Assembly (NCBI GenBank): GCA_000531095.1
Contig: HG799464.1
Location: forward strand, 867,987-931,986
Direction of reading: 5' to 3'
Length of the DNA: 64,000 bases
Source of the DNA: Gemmata massiliana
GTDB taxonomy: Bacteria > Planctomycetota > Planctomycetia > Gemmatales > Gemmataceae
Shown here: positions 37,608 to 46,219 of the stretch, piece after piece
Numbering within the stretch: position 1 is the stretch's first letter
Layout of the letters: the number at the start of each line of letters is the position of its first letter
Made by a program: the position numbers and the translations under genes
Notes under the pieces: model-generated
What the model was told of the DNA's origin: nothing
The model's input: the letters and a program-made list of their open reading frames with translations, nothing else
The model's database searches: none

Positions 37608-39041
37608 ATGAAGAAGCTACTTGCGGTTCTGGCTCTCGGGCTGTCCGCGGGCGCGGGGATGAGTGCCGATCCCGCTCTCGTGTGGCCCCAGTTCCGCGGG
37701 CCGAACGGGTCGGGCATCGCCAAGGGGCAGAAGCCGCCCGTTGAGTTCGGTCCGAACAAGAACGTGAAGTGGAAGGTCGCGGTCCCGAGCGGGTTCTCTT
37801 CGCCGATCGTGGCCGGGGACAACCTCGTTCTCACCGCGTTCGAGGACGGAAAGCTCTACACGATCGCGTACAACCGCGCGACGGGCAAAGAAGCGTGGCG
37901 GGCCGAAGCGCCGGCAAAACAGATCGAGCCGTTCCACAAGACCGAGGGCAGCCCGGCCGCGTCGACCCCGGTAACGGACGGCACGCGAATCATCTCCTAC
38001 TTCGGGTCATGCGGCGTGTTCTGCTACAACCTGTCCGGGAAAGAATTGTGGCGCCACGAGATGCCAACGGTCTCCACGCCGTTCGATTTCGGTACCGGTG
38101 TTTCGCCGATTCTCGCTGATGGTGTGGCGGTTCTCGTGCGCGACGAGAACAAAGACCCAAAAATTCTCACGATCGATGCGGCCACGGGCACGCTGATATG
38201 GGTGAAGAAGCGGGAATCGAAGTCCGCTTTTTGCACCCCAGTGGTGAGCGATACCCCGGCGGGCAAGCAGATCATTGTACCCGGTTACGGGCGCATGATC
38301 GGTTACGACTTCAGGTCCGGCGACGAGAAGTGGACCGTGATCGGGATGCCGGCCGCGGCGTGTACGACCCCCGTCGTGGTGGACGGCACGCTGTTCTTCG
38401 CGGGGTGGGCACCCGGTGACGACGTCAAGCTCCCGGCGTTCGACGCACTGCTGAAAGAATCGGGCGACGAAAAGCTCGGCTACATCACGCGCGACGGGCT
38501 CGAAAAAACGCCGCTGAAGGGCTTCTTCGACAACCAGGACTTCGACCATGACGGCAAGCTGACCCGAGCGGAATGGGACGAAGCGCTCCGGATCGTTTCC
38601 GCGTCGAAGAACAGCGCGTTCGCCCTGAAACTCGGTGGGAGCGGGGACGTGACAAAGTCGCACGTGCTCTGGAAGCAAACGAAGGGGCTGCCCTACGTCC
38701 CGTCCGGGATCGTGTGCGACGGCCAGTTCGTGCTGGTGAAGGACGGCGGACTGGTCACGGCTTACGACACCAAAACGGGCAAAGCGATATACGAGCAGGA
38801 ACGTGCGGTCGCAAACGGGCGGTACTATTCGTCTCCGGTCGCAGCGAACGGGCACATCTACTTCACGTGCCTCGATAACGGCGCGATCACTGTGCTAAAA
38901 GCCGGCGCCGATGACCCGGAAGTGGTGGCCCGGAACCCGAAGCTCAACGAGCGCGTCGCCGCAACTCCGGTGATCGCGGACAACGCCCTCTACGTCCGAA
39001 CGGCGGGGTTCTTGTACGCCTTCGCCGAGAAGAATAAGTAA
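37608..39041 (+). CDS. Secreted PQQ/BamB-like beta-propeller protein with EF-hand-like loop
   Basis: The 477-residue protein begins at ATG 37608 with a signal peptide (KLLAVLALGLSAGAGMSA). The body consists of quinoprotein-type propeller blades: WPQFRGPNGSGIA, NVKWKVAVPSGFSSPIV, YNRATGKEAW, IDAATGTLIW, YDTKTGKAIYEQ. A loop of EF-hand type, DFDHDGKLTRAEW, is inserted near residue 310. This 'outer membrane protein assembly factor BamB family' type is common in planctomycetes as a periplasmic propeller; no BamA partner or dehydrogenase residues were identified, so an enzymatic role is not claimed. Confidence 0.85.
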   Translation: MKKLLAVLALGLSAGAGMSADPALVWPQFRGPNGSGIAKGQKPPVEFGPNKNVKWKVAVPSGFSSPIVAGDNLVLTAFEDGKLYTIAYNRATGKEAWRAEAPAKQIEPFHKTEGSPAASTPVTDGTRIISYFGSCGVFCYNLSGKELWRHEMPTVSTPFDFGTGVSPILADGVAVLVRDENKDPKILTIDAATGTLIWVKKRESKSAFCTPVVSDTPAGKQIIVPGYGRMIGYDFRSGDEKWTVIGMPAAACTTPVVVDGTLFFAGWAPGDDVKLPAFDALLKESGDEKLGYITRDGLEKTPLKGFFDNQDFDHDGKLTRAEWDEALRIVSASKNSAFALKLGGSGDVTKSHVLWKQTKGLPYVPSGIVCDGQFVLVKDGGLVTAYDTKTGKAIYEQERAVANGRYYSSPVAANGHIYFTCLDNGAITVLKAGADDPEVVARNPKLNERVAATPVIADNALYVRTAGFLYAFAEKNK

Positions 39042-39134
39042 GACGCAGTTGAAGAATCGAACTCCTCACCGGTGTATTCGTTACGGTTGAAATCCGCGAA
39101 CCGTTTCGACGAATAGACCGGGAGGGGTTGAACG

Positions 39135-39600
39135 ATGCCGCCGAAACTCACCGGTCACCTACTACAGTTGCTGGGGCACGCTCTGGTCTTCCTCGGCCTT
39201 GGGTTCGCATTTCTAGCGATGGTCATCGCCACCAATTATTACAGCGTCCCGTTCTGGGTGTTCGTGCTCGCGGCAATCGCCATCGGTGCGCCTGTAATGG
39301 TCGCCGGAGGGCGGATTAATAGCGTCGGTCGGGGGTTGGTGTTGGGTATTTCAGCCGAGGAAGCAACGAAGGAATACCGCCGGGGAACGGTATTGCTAGG
39401 CGTGTACCTGGGCGTCCTGAGACTGCCAAGGCACACAGGGGATAGCTGCGCCGCTAACCCTCTGCAGCGCCGGGTTCACAACTCCGAGCCACCCGCTCGT
39501 TCTGACCTGGATCATCGCCTGGATGTTCATTTTCTGTGTGGGCCGGTACTGGATCACGCGACCTCTCATGCGTGTCGCCGAGCGCAGGTTCGGACAGTGA
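39135..39600 (+). CDS. Small membrane protein, frameshifted at a GGGG run
   Basis: The frame from ATG 39135 (GGAGGGG upstream) encodes two membrane helices (ALVFLGLGFAFLAMVIA and VPFWVFVLAAIAIGAPVMVA). After about residue 100 it turns into basic low-information sequence up to 39680. In the next frame a third helix appears (LVLTWIIAWMFIFCVG, then RPLMRVAERRFGQ and a stop at 39600). Removing one G from the run at 39438-39441 joins both into a clean 154-residue three-helix protein. It is therefore a single gene with an apparent one-base insertion, natural or a sequence error. Function is unknown. Confidence 0.6.
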
Positions 39601-39756
39601 CCGCGAACGTCCACTGTCCGACGCAACAACATCCGCACGAATCTAATTTCCCCCTTTCACCGCCCGCCACCGCACGGTAATCTCAATCGCAGTTCCTACT
39701 TTCCCTCCTCCCGGACGCGGCCTCGCACCGCGCCCCACCTCCCCGGGAGCTTATCC

Positions 39757-41316
39757 ATGTCGAATCGCACTCGTCGCGAACTGTTCGCGGACATCGGTCG
39801 GGGCATGATTGCTGCCAGCGTCGGCACCGCGTTCGCCCACGATCTGGGGTTCGCTACCGCCTTCGCCGCGGACGAACCCGCCCGCCTCACGTTCGGTGAT
39901 CTCGACCCGCTCGTGAATTTCCTCCAGGGAACACCGCCCGACAAGCTCGTGTCGGCCGTCATCACCAAGTTGAAGGGCGGCACCGAACTCAAGCAACTCG
40001 TCGCCGCGGCAGCGCTCACGAATGCACGCGCGTTCGGCGGCGAGGACTACATCGGGTTCCATACGCTGATGGCCCTCGCCCCAGCGTTCCAGATGTCGCA
40101 GGAAGAAACGAGGGCCGAACTCAAGCCGCTCGCGGTGCTGAAAGTGCTGCACCGGAACGCCTCCCGCCTGAATGACTTCGGCGCGACAAAAGAAACGCTG
40201 AAAGCCGTTACCCCCGGCAAACTGGCAACGAACCGAGGCGGCGAACAGCTACGCGAAGTGACGCGCAAGGGCGATCTGGCGGCAGCCGAAGCAACGTTCG
40301 CGGCGATCTGCGCGAACGGGAAGCCGGAAGACGCGCTCAACGAGTTGATGGTCGAAGTGGACGACGCGACCGAAGTTCACCGCGTCGTGCTGGTGTCGCG
40401 TGCATGGGACATGACGCGGTTCGTCGGTACCGAGCGCGCGAACACGATGCTCCGGCAATCGGTTCACTACTGCGTGAATGTCGAGAAGAACGCGAACCAG
40501 GCGAAGTACAACGCCCCGATCCGTGAACTGCTGCCGAAGCTCCTCGACCAATACAAACTCGTCGGCACGAAGCCCGGTACGAAGGCGGCCGACGACGCCT
40601 GGGTGCTCCGGTTCGCGGACACGGTCTTCAAGTCCGACGCGGCCCAATCCGCCGATGCGGTCGCAGCCGCACTCGCCGAGGGCATCAGCGCGGATGCGAT
40701 CGGCGAAGCGCTCTCGCTGGCAGCGAATCAACTTATCCTCCGCGACGAGGGGCGCCCGAAAGCCTGGGTGTCCGCGGGCAAGCCGGAGGGGAGCATCCAC
40801 GGCGACTCGATCGGCGTTCACGCCTGTGACACGATTCACGCCTGGAGGAACCTCGCGAGCATCGGCGACCGGCGCACTCAGGTCACGAGCCTGATCCTCG
40901 CCGGGTACCAGATCGGCCGTGATCGGGCGAACCGGGCCGAGTTCCTGAAGTGGGATGCGTACCCGCGGACGGAACACTCTGAGAAGGTTAAAGGGCTACC
41001 GGCCGATTCGCTCCTCAAGGAACTCGACGGCGCGATCCGCGACAAGGATCAGGCCCGCGCTGCGGCTCTCACCGCGCGCCTCAGCGAAACGTCCAACAGC
41101 GCGAAGGACGTCTTCACCTTGTTCCGCACCTACGCGATCAGCGAGGACGGCGCGCTGCACGCGGAGAAATACTACGCGACCGCGAGCGACGAGTTCACGC
41201 GAGCACGGTCCGCGTTCAAGTGGCGCCAACTGATCGCGCTGGCCCGCGTCACGGCCAGCGCCTACGGCTACGCGGCCCCGGCGCACAAGGAAGCGTGCGA
41301 ACGGCTGAAAGCGTAG
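39757..41316 (+). CDS. Tat-exported hypothetical protein
   Basis: The 519-residue protein starts with a twin-arginine-type signal (NRTRRELFADIGRGMIAA ... FAADEP), so export in folded form is likely, perhaps with a cofactor. The mature part is mostly helical, with several His-containing segments (DYIGFHTLMALAP, LHRNASRLN, SIHGDSIGVHACDTIHAWR). Similar proteins seem to be a planctomycete family without known function; no catalytic motif is recognised. It lies 156 bp after the small membrane protein gene. Confidence 0.7.
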   Translation: MSNRTRRELFADIGRGMIAASVGTAFAHDLGFATAFAADEPARLTFGDLDPLVNFLQGTPPDKLVSAVITKLKGGTELKQLVAAAALTNARAFGGEDYIGFHTLMALAPAFQMSQEETRAELKPLAVLKVLHRNASRLNDFGATKETLKAVTPGKLATNRGGEQLREVTRKGDLAAAEATFAAICANGKPEDALNELMVEVDDATEVHRVVLVSRAWDMTRFVGTERANTMLRQSVHYCVNVEKNANQAKYNAPIRELLPKLLDQYKLVGTKPGTKAADDAWVLRFADTVFKSDAAQSADAVAAALAEGISADAIGEALSLAANQLILRDEGRPKAWVSAGKPEGSIHGDSIGVHACDTIHAWRNLASIGDRRTQVTSLILAGYQIGRDRANRAEFLKWDAYPRTEHSEKVKGLPADSLLKELDGAIRDKDQARAAALTARLSETSNSAKDVFTLFRTYAISEDGALHAEKYYATASDEFTRARSAFKWRQLIALARVTASAYGYAAPAHKEACERLKA

Positions 41317-41342
41317 TGTACCGGGTGAACCCCGCCCGCAAG

Positions 41343-41368
41343 GGCGGTGGGTGGCGCCACCCACCGCC
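41343..41368. repeat. Perfect 26-bp palindrome
   Basis: Two 13-bp arms (GGCGGTGGGTGGC and its complement) meet without a loop, 27 bp after the stop codon of the Tat-exported protein. It may be a terminator without a U tract or a REP-type unit. Confidence 0.6.
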
Positions 41369-41436
41369 ACGGGCTGACGAGCCGCGACCGCGAGAGAGCG
41401 GGGACAGAGACTACCGGGTGAGAAACAGAATGAAGA

Positions 41437-41463
41437 GCCGCGGATAACGCAGATTACGCGGAT
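41437..41463. repeat. Solitary arm of the 'CCGCGGAT...ACGCAGAT' interspersed repeat
   Basis: The sequence GCCGCGGATAACGCAGATTA and following bases match the arms of the larger inverted repeats at 44898-44989, 47273-47363 and 55071-55209. Confidence 0.5.
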
Positions 41464-41482
41464 CCGACAAGGGAACGATTTG

Positions 41483-41503
41483 AAGCCCCGCAAGACGGGG
41501 CTT
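41483..41503 (-). terminator. Terminator hairpin after pilT
   Basis: An 8-bp stem (41483-41490 with 41496-41503, loop of five) lies only 2 bp past the pilT stop codon at 41506 and contains GCCCCG/CGGGGC. The T tract is weak. Confidence 0.55.
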
Positions 41504-41505
41504 GC

Positions 41506-42585
41506 TTAATGATTCAAGAACTTCACGTCGCGGACGTTCTGCTCCGCGATAGCCCGCGTAATCTTCCCGGCACGCAGCAGCAACCGCACCGATTCGTCGC
41601 ACGTGTACATCCCCTCCTCGCGCCCGGTGAGGATGTAGTTGTCGATGCTCTCGATCTTGCCCGTGCGGATCGCACTCGCGATCGGGTGCGTGTTCCACAT
41701 CACTTCGAGTGCCAGGTGGCGCTTCTCCGTCTTGTTGATGCTCGGGAGCAACCGCTGACTCACGATCGCGCGCAGGCTCATCGCGAGTTGCGATCGCACC
41801 GCCGGCTGTGCGTCCGACGGGAACAGGTCCGGGAACCGCGTGATCGCGCCCTTCGCGTCCCGCGTGTGGAGCGTGCTGAACACGAGGTGGCCCGTCTCCG
41901 CGGCGCTCAGAGCCATTTGCGCCGTTTCACGGTCGCGGATCTCGCCGACCAGAATCACGTCGGGATCTTGCCGAAGACCGTACTTCAGCCCGTCCGCGAA
42001 CGAGAGCACATCCGCCCCGACCTCGCGCTGCGTGACCACCGAGTTCGGTTCGCGCGGGAACTGGTACTCGACCGGTTCTTCCACCGTGATGATACGGTAC
42101 CCGCCGGTTTTGTTCAGCCGGTTCACGACCATCGCGAGTGTGGTCGATTTGCCGGACCCGGTCGCCCCGGTGACGATCACCAGTCCGTCGCGCAGGGCAA
42201 CGAGTTTGCCCGCGAGATCGGCCGGGAACCCGGCCCACGCGAGATCGGGAATCGTGTCGGGAATGACCCGAAAACACCCGCCCGTGTCGCCCCCTGCGAG
42301 AAACAGCGTCGCACGGAATCGCGACACCTTACCCGCGACCAGACACTCGAAGGAGAAGTCCGCGTTCTTGCTCACCTGCAATCGCTTGAGGGCGTCTTCC
42401 GGGCACGCCGAAAGCAGAAGTGTTTCGATCTCGTCCGAAGCGATCGGTGCTTCCGGGAGTTCGCTGAGGTCACCGTGTAACCGCATGACGGGTGCGTGCC
42501 CGGCGACCACGTGTAAGTCGGAGGCGCCCGCCTGCACGGTCCATTCGAGCCACCGGTGAAGTTTCTCGGCAATGGCGTCCGGCAT
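41506..42585 (-). CDS. Twitching-motility-type ATPase PilT/PilU
   Basis: The 359-residue protein carries the PilT core: SDLHVVAGHAPVMRLHG at the N-terminus, Walker A GATGSGKST, the Asp box TVEEPVEYQFPREP, Walker B ILVGEIRDRETAQMAL, the His box TGHLVFSTLHTRDAKGAI and SQRLLPSINK. PilT is a hexameric cytoplasmic ATPase that drives pilus retraction. No other pilus gene is adjacent. The C-terminal AIRNLIREGK-type element of classic PilT is replaced by SAIRTGKIESIDNYI, within normal variation. Confidence 0.93.
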   Translation of the reverse strand: MPDAIAEKLHRWLEWTVQAGASDLHVVAGHAPVMRLHGDLSELPEAPIASDEIETLLLSACPEDALKRLQVSKNADFSFECLVAGKVSRFRATLFLAGGDTGGCFRVIPDTIPDLAWAGFPADLAGKLVALRDGLVIVTGATGSGKSTTLAMVVNRLNKTGGYRIITVEEPVEYQFPREPNSVVTQREVGADVLSFADGLKYGLRQDPDVILVGEIRDRETAQMALSAAETGHLVFSTLHTRDAKGAITRFPDLFPSDAQPAVRSQLAMSLRAIVSQRLLPSINKTEKRHLALEVMWNTHPIASAIRTGKIESIDNYILTGREEGMYTCDESVRLLLRAGKITRAIAEQNVRDVKFLNH

Positions 42586-42690
42586 GGGAACTCCTCCGCA
42601 AACGGCTCGGTCCAGTTCCTTCTTAGAGGTTCATCAGCGGGGCACGGCAAAGTCTCATTTGGATGTCATTTGAGAGAGAAATCCGCGCCT

Positions 42691-43809
42691 CTACTTCACA
42701 CCAAAACGGGCCAGTGCCTCTCGCTTCAGTTCGATGCCCAAGCCCGGAGCATCCGGTATCGTCAGCAGTCCATCGGCATCGGGGCGGAAAGGTACCGTCA
42801 GAAGATCATCCATGTACGGCGACGGCGACAGGAACTCGACGTACTTCGCGACCGGCATCGCGGCGGAAAGCTGAAGATCGGCCGCGAGACCGATCGCGGT
42901 GTTCCACCCGTGCGGTACCCACTGCACGTTGTGCTCGTAGGCCGTCCACGCGATGCGCCACGCCTCGGTGAGTCCGCCGCATTTGGTGCAGTCCGGCTGC
43001 ACGATGTCCGCGCCCTGTTGCTCGAACAGCGGGCGGAAGCTCTGCCGGCGCGTGAACACTTCGCCCGTTGCAATAGGTACCGGCGAGTGGCGCCGCAATT
43101 CGGCGAAGCCCGCGATATCGTCCGGAGGAAGCGCTTCTTCAAACCACACGATGTCGTAGTTCGCGAGCATTTGTGCCGTGCGCAGCGCCCACTTGTAACC
43201 GTGAGGCCAGAACGCATCGCTCCCGCCCGCATCGACCATCAGTTCCACGCCCGGTCCGACTGCTTCCCGCGCAGTACGAACGAGTAATTCGTCCGTCTTC
43301 GCGTCGCGCCGACCGAACGGCTTCCAGCCGAGTTTGATCGCCTTGAACCCGCGCGCGACAGCCGCTGTGAGCTTCTCACGCAACGGTTCCACTTCGGCGA
43401 ACAGCAGTGACCCATACGGCTTGATCTTGTTGCGGTAGTTGCCGCCGAGCAATCGCGAAACGGGCTGCTTCGTGATTTTGCCGAACAGATCCCATAATGC
43501 GATATCGATGCCGCTGATCGCGTGTTCGACGCTCCCGCCGCGCCCCTGCCAGAACGTGTTCTGGCGCAGCTTCTCGCTCACGCGCGCCGGCTCATCGGCC
43601 CGTTCGCCGATCAGGAACGGACGGAGCAACTTCACTGCTGCGCCGACGAGGTGACTACTCGTAAACGTACTCCCAACGCCGACCAGCCCGTCGTCCGTCA
43701 GAACCTCCACGATGGTGTGAACGTTGTCTTCCGGCGCGAGTTCCTCGGCCCACCCGCCTTCGACCGTGCCGCCGGTAAGACCGGTGAGCCGAACATCCGC
43801 GATCTTCAT
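42691..43809 (-). CDS. Enolase-superfamily protein (mandelate racemase/muconate lactonizing type), copy 1
   Basis: The 372-residue protein has the capping domain, then the (beta/alpha)7 barrel. Visible catalytic features are the KxGW motif in FKAIKLGWKPFGRRD, Mg ligands Asp in LMVDAGG, Glu in VWFEEALPPDD and Glu in PIATGEVF. These enzymes abstract a proton alpha to a carboxylate (dehydratases, racemases, cycloisomerases). The KxGW variant is shared with copy 2 at 45003, which has the same length, so the two are probably related by duplication. It is the last gene of a minus-strand catabolic-looking cluster. Substrate is unknown, but a sugar acid is likely. Confidence 0.88.
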   Translation of the reverse strand: MKIADVRLTGLTGGTVEGGWAEELAPEDNVHTIVEVLTDDGLVGVGSTFTSSHLVGAAVKLLRPFLIGERADEPARVSEKLRQNTFWQGRGGSVEHAISGIDIALWDLFGKITKQPVSRLLGGNYRNKIKPYGSLLFAEVEPLREKLTAAVARGFKAIKLGWKPFGRRDAKTDELLVRTAREAVGPGVELMVDAGGSDAFWPHGYKWALRTAQMLANYDIVWFEEALPPDDIAGFAELRRHSPVPIATGEVFTRRQSFRPLFEQQGADIVQPDCTKCGGLTEAWRIAWTAYEHNVQWVPHGWNTAIGLAADLQLSAAMPVAKYVEFLSPSPYMDDLLTVPFRPDADGLLTIPDAPGLGIELKREALARFGVK

Positions 43810-43832
43810 CTAAAAAAGCTCCAAAAAAGATG

Positions 43833-44009
43833 TTTCACCGCAGAGGGCACGAGAGAGCGCGGAGAAGAACGAAGTAGTGTTCACCCCAACGGGCACGAGA
43901 GGGCGCAGAGAGAAAAACAGAGAATCGAGTGATCTCACTACTTCGTTCTTCTCTGCGCCCTCTCGTGCCCTCTGCGGTGAACACTACTTCGTTCTTCACC
44001 CCAACGGGC
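43833..44009. repeat. Interspersed inverted repeat ('CACCGCAGAGGGCACGAGAG' type)
   Basis: Arms 43833-43879 and 43936-43982 are near-complementary. In addition, a direct copy of TTCACCCCAACGGGC occurs at 43880 and 43995. The second direct copy overlaps the stop codon and last codons of the creatininase-like gene. No coding capacity is evident. Confidence 0.65.
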
Positions 44010-44868
44010 GCTGGCCCCACGGAATCGGCATGGTCGGCGGCTTGCGGTGGCGGTCCTTGCGGACGTCCTTCGGCCGGTCCTTCCACCACGTTACGTACCG
44101 GCCGAGCTGCTTCACGGCCTCTTCGTAGGCCTGCCGCCCCTTCTCCGGGGTCGCGAGTTCCGCATCGCCCAGAACGCCGGTGTCCGAATAGCTGCTCGTC
44201 CACGAAACAGTTGTCGCCGGCCCCGCGCCGAACAGATCGACCCAGTTGAACGGGCTGTCGTCGTTGTTGAAGCTGATCGTGCCGCTCTTGATGAGGTCTT
44301 TGCGGACGTTGTCGCCGTCGAGGTAGAGGTACAGGCTCGTTTCCAGTTCGCAGGCGTGCGAGCACCCGCCCGGGAACTTGCTTTCGCGCCACTTCGGTAA
44401 AAATGTCTTGTCCACAGTGAGCAGGTTCCACCACGCGACCACGCAGCACTCGGCGTCCGTCTCGACGTTGGTGCGGCGCGCGACGAGGTCGAGGTTCGGC
44501 ATGTTCGAGCCGTGACCGTTCAACAGAATGATCTTTTTGAATCCGTGGTACGCGAGCGACTTGGTGATATCGAGCACCTGGTGCATGAAGTGCTCGAAGT
44601 CCGTGTTGATCGTGCCGGGGAAGTCCATCACGTGCCCGGTGTAGCCGTAGGCCACGACCGGGAGCACGAGCAACTTGTCGGGGATCTCGCGCCCGGTCCC
44701 GTTCGCGACACCACACGGGCACACGAGGTCCACGTCGAGCGGGAGGTGCGGTCCGTGCTGCTCCACCGCTCCGCACGGCACGATGCACACTTTGCCCAAA
44801 TCAACCGCGTCGTTGATCTCGGGCCACGTGAGCTTCTCGTATCGGTATTCCGTCCGCGCGCGACTCAT
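43996..44868 (-). CDS. Creatininase-family amidohydrolase
   Basis: The 290-residue protein starts at ATG 44868 (MSRARTEYRYEKLTWPEI). It shows the creatininase-family metal/active-site stretches: VPCGAVEQHGPHLPLDVD, ILLNGHGSN and CELETSLYL. Members hydrolyse cyclic or linear amides using two metal ions, for example creatininase, MftE-type and formamide hydrolases. Here the surroundings (two enolase-superfamily proteins and an aspartoacylase-like protein) suggest breakdown of an amide- or lactam-containing carboxylate. The last residues (GQRPLG) are encoded inside an interspersed repeat, so the C-terminus may have been remodelled. Confidence 0.85.
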   Translation of the reverse strand: MSRARTEYRYEKLTWPEINDAVDLGKVCIVPCGAVEQHGPHLPLDVDLVCPCGVANGTGREIPDKLLVLPVVAYGYTGHVMDFPGTINTDFEHFMHQVLDITKSLAYHGFKKIILLNGHGSNMPNLDLVARRTNVETDAECCVVAWWNLLTVDKTFLPKWRESKFPGGCSHACELETSLYLYLDGDNVRKDLIKSGTISFNNDDSPFNWVDLFGAGPATTVSWTSSYSDTGVLGDAELATPEKGRQAYEEAVKQLGRYVTWWKDRPKDVRKDRHRKPPTMPIPWGQRPLG

Positions 44869-44897
44869 ATCGAGGGCTCCGGTGAGCAGACAAATCC

Positions 44898-44989
44898 GCC
44901 ACGGATCAACACCGACAACACGGATCAGAACAAACCCAATTCTCAATCGTCTTGTTCTGATCGTGCCTTTTATCCGCGTTATCCGTGGC
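44898..44989. repeat. Interspersed inverted repeat ('GCCACGGATCAACAC...' type)
   Basis: Outer arms are imperfect complements (GCCACGGAT ... ATCCGTGGC). A second pair, CACGGATCAGAACAA and TTGTTCTGATCGTG, lies inside. It fills the gap between the creatininase-like gene and the second enolase-superfamily gene. Confidence 0.65.
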
Positions 44990-45002
44990 TGTATTTCACT
45001 CT

Positions 45003-46121
45003 TCAGCTCGATTCCGCGACCAAGTATTTCTGCACGAACTTCTCGTCGAGCGTCACGCCGAGGCCGGGGCGATCGGGTACTTCCATCCACCCGTTCGCGG
45101 ACTGAACCTTCTCGTGCGTCAGTTCGTGGCGCAGCGGCGAGTCCTCGACGCAGTCCTCGAACACGAACGCATCGCGGCACGTCGAGAGCCAGTGGATGCT
45201 CGCGGCCACAGTGAGCGGGCTGGTATAGCAGTGGTTACAGAGGCGGGCGCCGATCTCCTCGACGCGCGCCCGAATGTACGCGGCGTCCGTGAACCCGCAG
45301 CGGGAGATGTCTACCTGGTACACGTCGAGAGCGCGGCGGTCGATGAGTTGCCGGAACGACTCGCGCCCGCATTCTCCCTCCCCCGCAGCGATCGGGATCG
45401 GCGACCGGTCGCGGAGCCAAACGTACCCCTCAACGTCATCCTCGCGCAGCGGTTCCTCGAACCACTCGGGGCTGTACTCCGCAAATGCGTGCGCCCGCCG
45501 CAATGCGGTCCGAGCGTCGTACACGCACCCCGCGTCGATCAGCAGCGTGGCCTTGCCCAGCCCCTCTCGCGCCCCTCGAACGAGGTCGATGTCGACTGCT
45601 TCGGAGGTGCCCATCGGCTCCCAGCCGAACTTCACCGCAGAGTACCCCGCCTCGACCCACCTGCGGGCGATGTCGGCGGTTTCTTTGCCGTCGCGCCCAA
45701 ACAAAATGGAAGCGTACCCGCGAACTTTGTCGTGCTGCTTGCCGCCGAGTAACCGGTGAATCGGTTGGCCGAACGCCTTGCCCTTCAAGTCCCACAGCGC
45801 CATATCGACCGCGGCCATTGCGGTGATGCCAACCGCGGTGCGCCCGAAGTACATCGTTTTGCGGTACATCTTCTGCCACAAGCGCTCGTGTTCGAGCGGG
45901 TTCTCTCCGACCAGAATCTTCCGCAACCCGCATGCGATGTTGTGACTGAACGGCGCGTCGATGATCGCCTTCACCACTTCCGGCGACGAGTCCGCTTCGC
46001 CGACGCCCTCCAACCCGTCGTCGGTGCGCACGCGGACCAGCACCGAGTCCTGGCTGCTCGCGGTCTTCGCGGTGATGTTCGGGATGCGGAGGATCTGACA
46101 AACAACTTGCGTGATCTTCAT
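45003..46121 (-). CDS. Enolase-superfamily protein (mandelate racemase/muconate lactonizing type), copy 2
   Basis: The 372-residue protein starts at ATG 46121 and shows the same layout as copy 1. The KxGW-like motif is VKFGWEPMGTSE, with Asp in LLIDAGCVYD, Glu in WFEEPLREDD and Glu in PIAAGEGECGRESF. The barrel also has CNHCYTSPL near the end, which may contribute an acid/base His. A longer upstream frame overlaps a palindromic repeat and is rejected. It is expected to act on a different or consecutive sugar-acid step from copy 1. Confidence 0.88.
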   Translation of the reverse strand: MKITQVVCQILRIPNITAKTASSQDSVLVRVRTDDGLEGVGEADSSPEVVKAIIDAPFSHNIACGLRKILVGENPLEHERLWQKMYRKTMYFGRTAVGITAMAAVDMALWDLKGKAFGQPIHRLLGGKQHDKVRGYASILFGRDGKETADIARRWVEAGYSAVKFGWEPMGTSEAVDIDLVRGAREGLGKATLLIDAGCVYDARTALRRAHAFAEYSPEWFEEPLREDDVEGYVWLRDRSPIPIAAGEGECGRESFRQLIDRRALDVYQVDISRCGFTDAAYIRARVEEIGARLCNHCYTSPLTVAASIHWLSTCRDAFVFEDCVEDSPLRHELTHEKVQSANGWMEVPDRPGLGVTLDEKFVQKYLVAESS

Positions 46122-46132
46122 GACACTCTCTT

Positions 46133-46219
46133 GGCGAACGGCTGGTGTCAGCCGGCCGGTAAGAACAAGCTCGTGCGTGGTACGAAATCTCACCGACCGG
46201 CTGACACCAGCCGTTCGCC
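46133..46219. repeat. Paired-palindrome element with 28-bp inverted arms
   Basis: Arms 46133-46160 and 46192-46219 are inverted copies with one mismatch. Each contains its own palindrome (CGGCTGGTGTCAGCCG). The central 31 bp are unrelated. Structure matches the element at 12377-12513 with different sequence, so it is probably another member of the same structural class (MITE/REP doublet). Confidence 0.7.
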
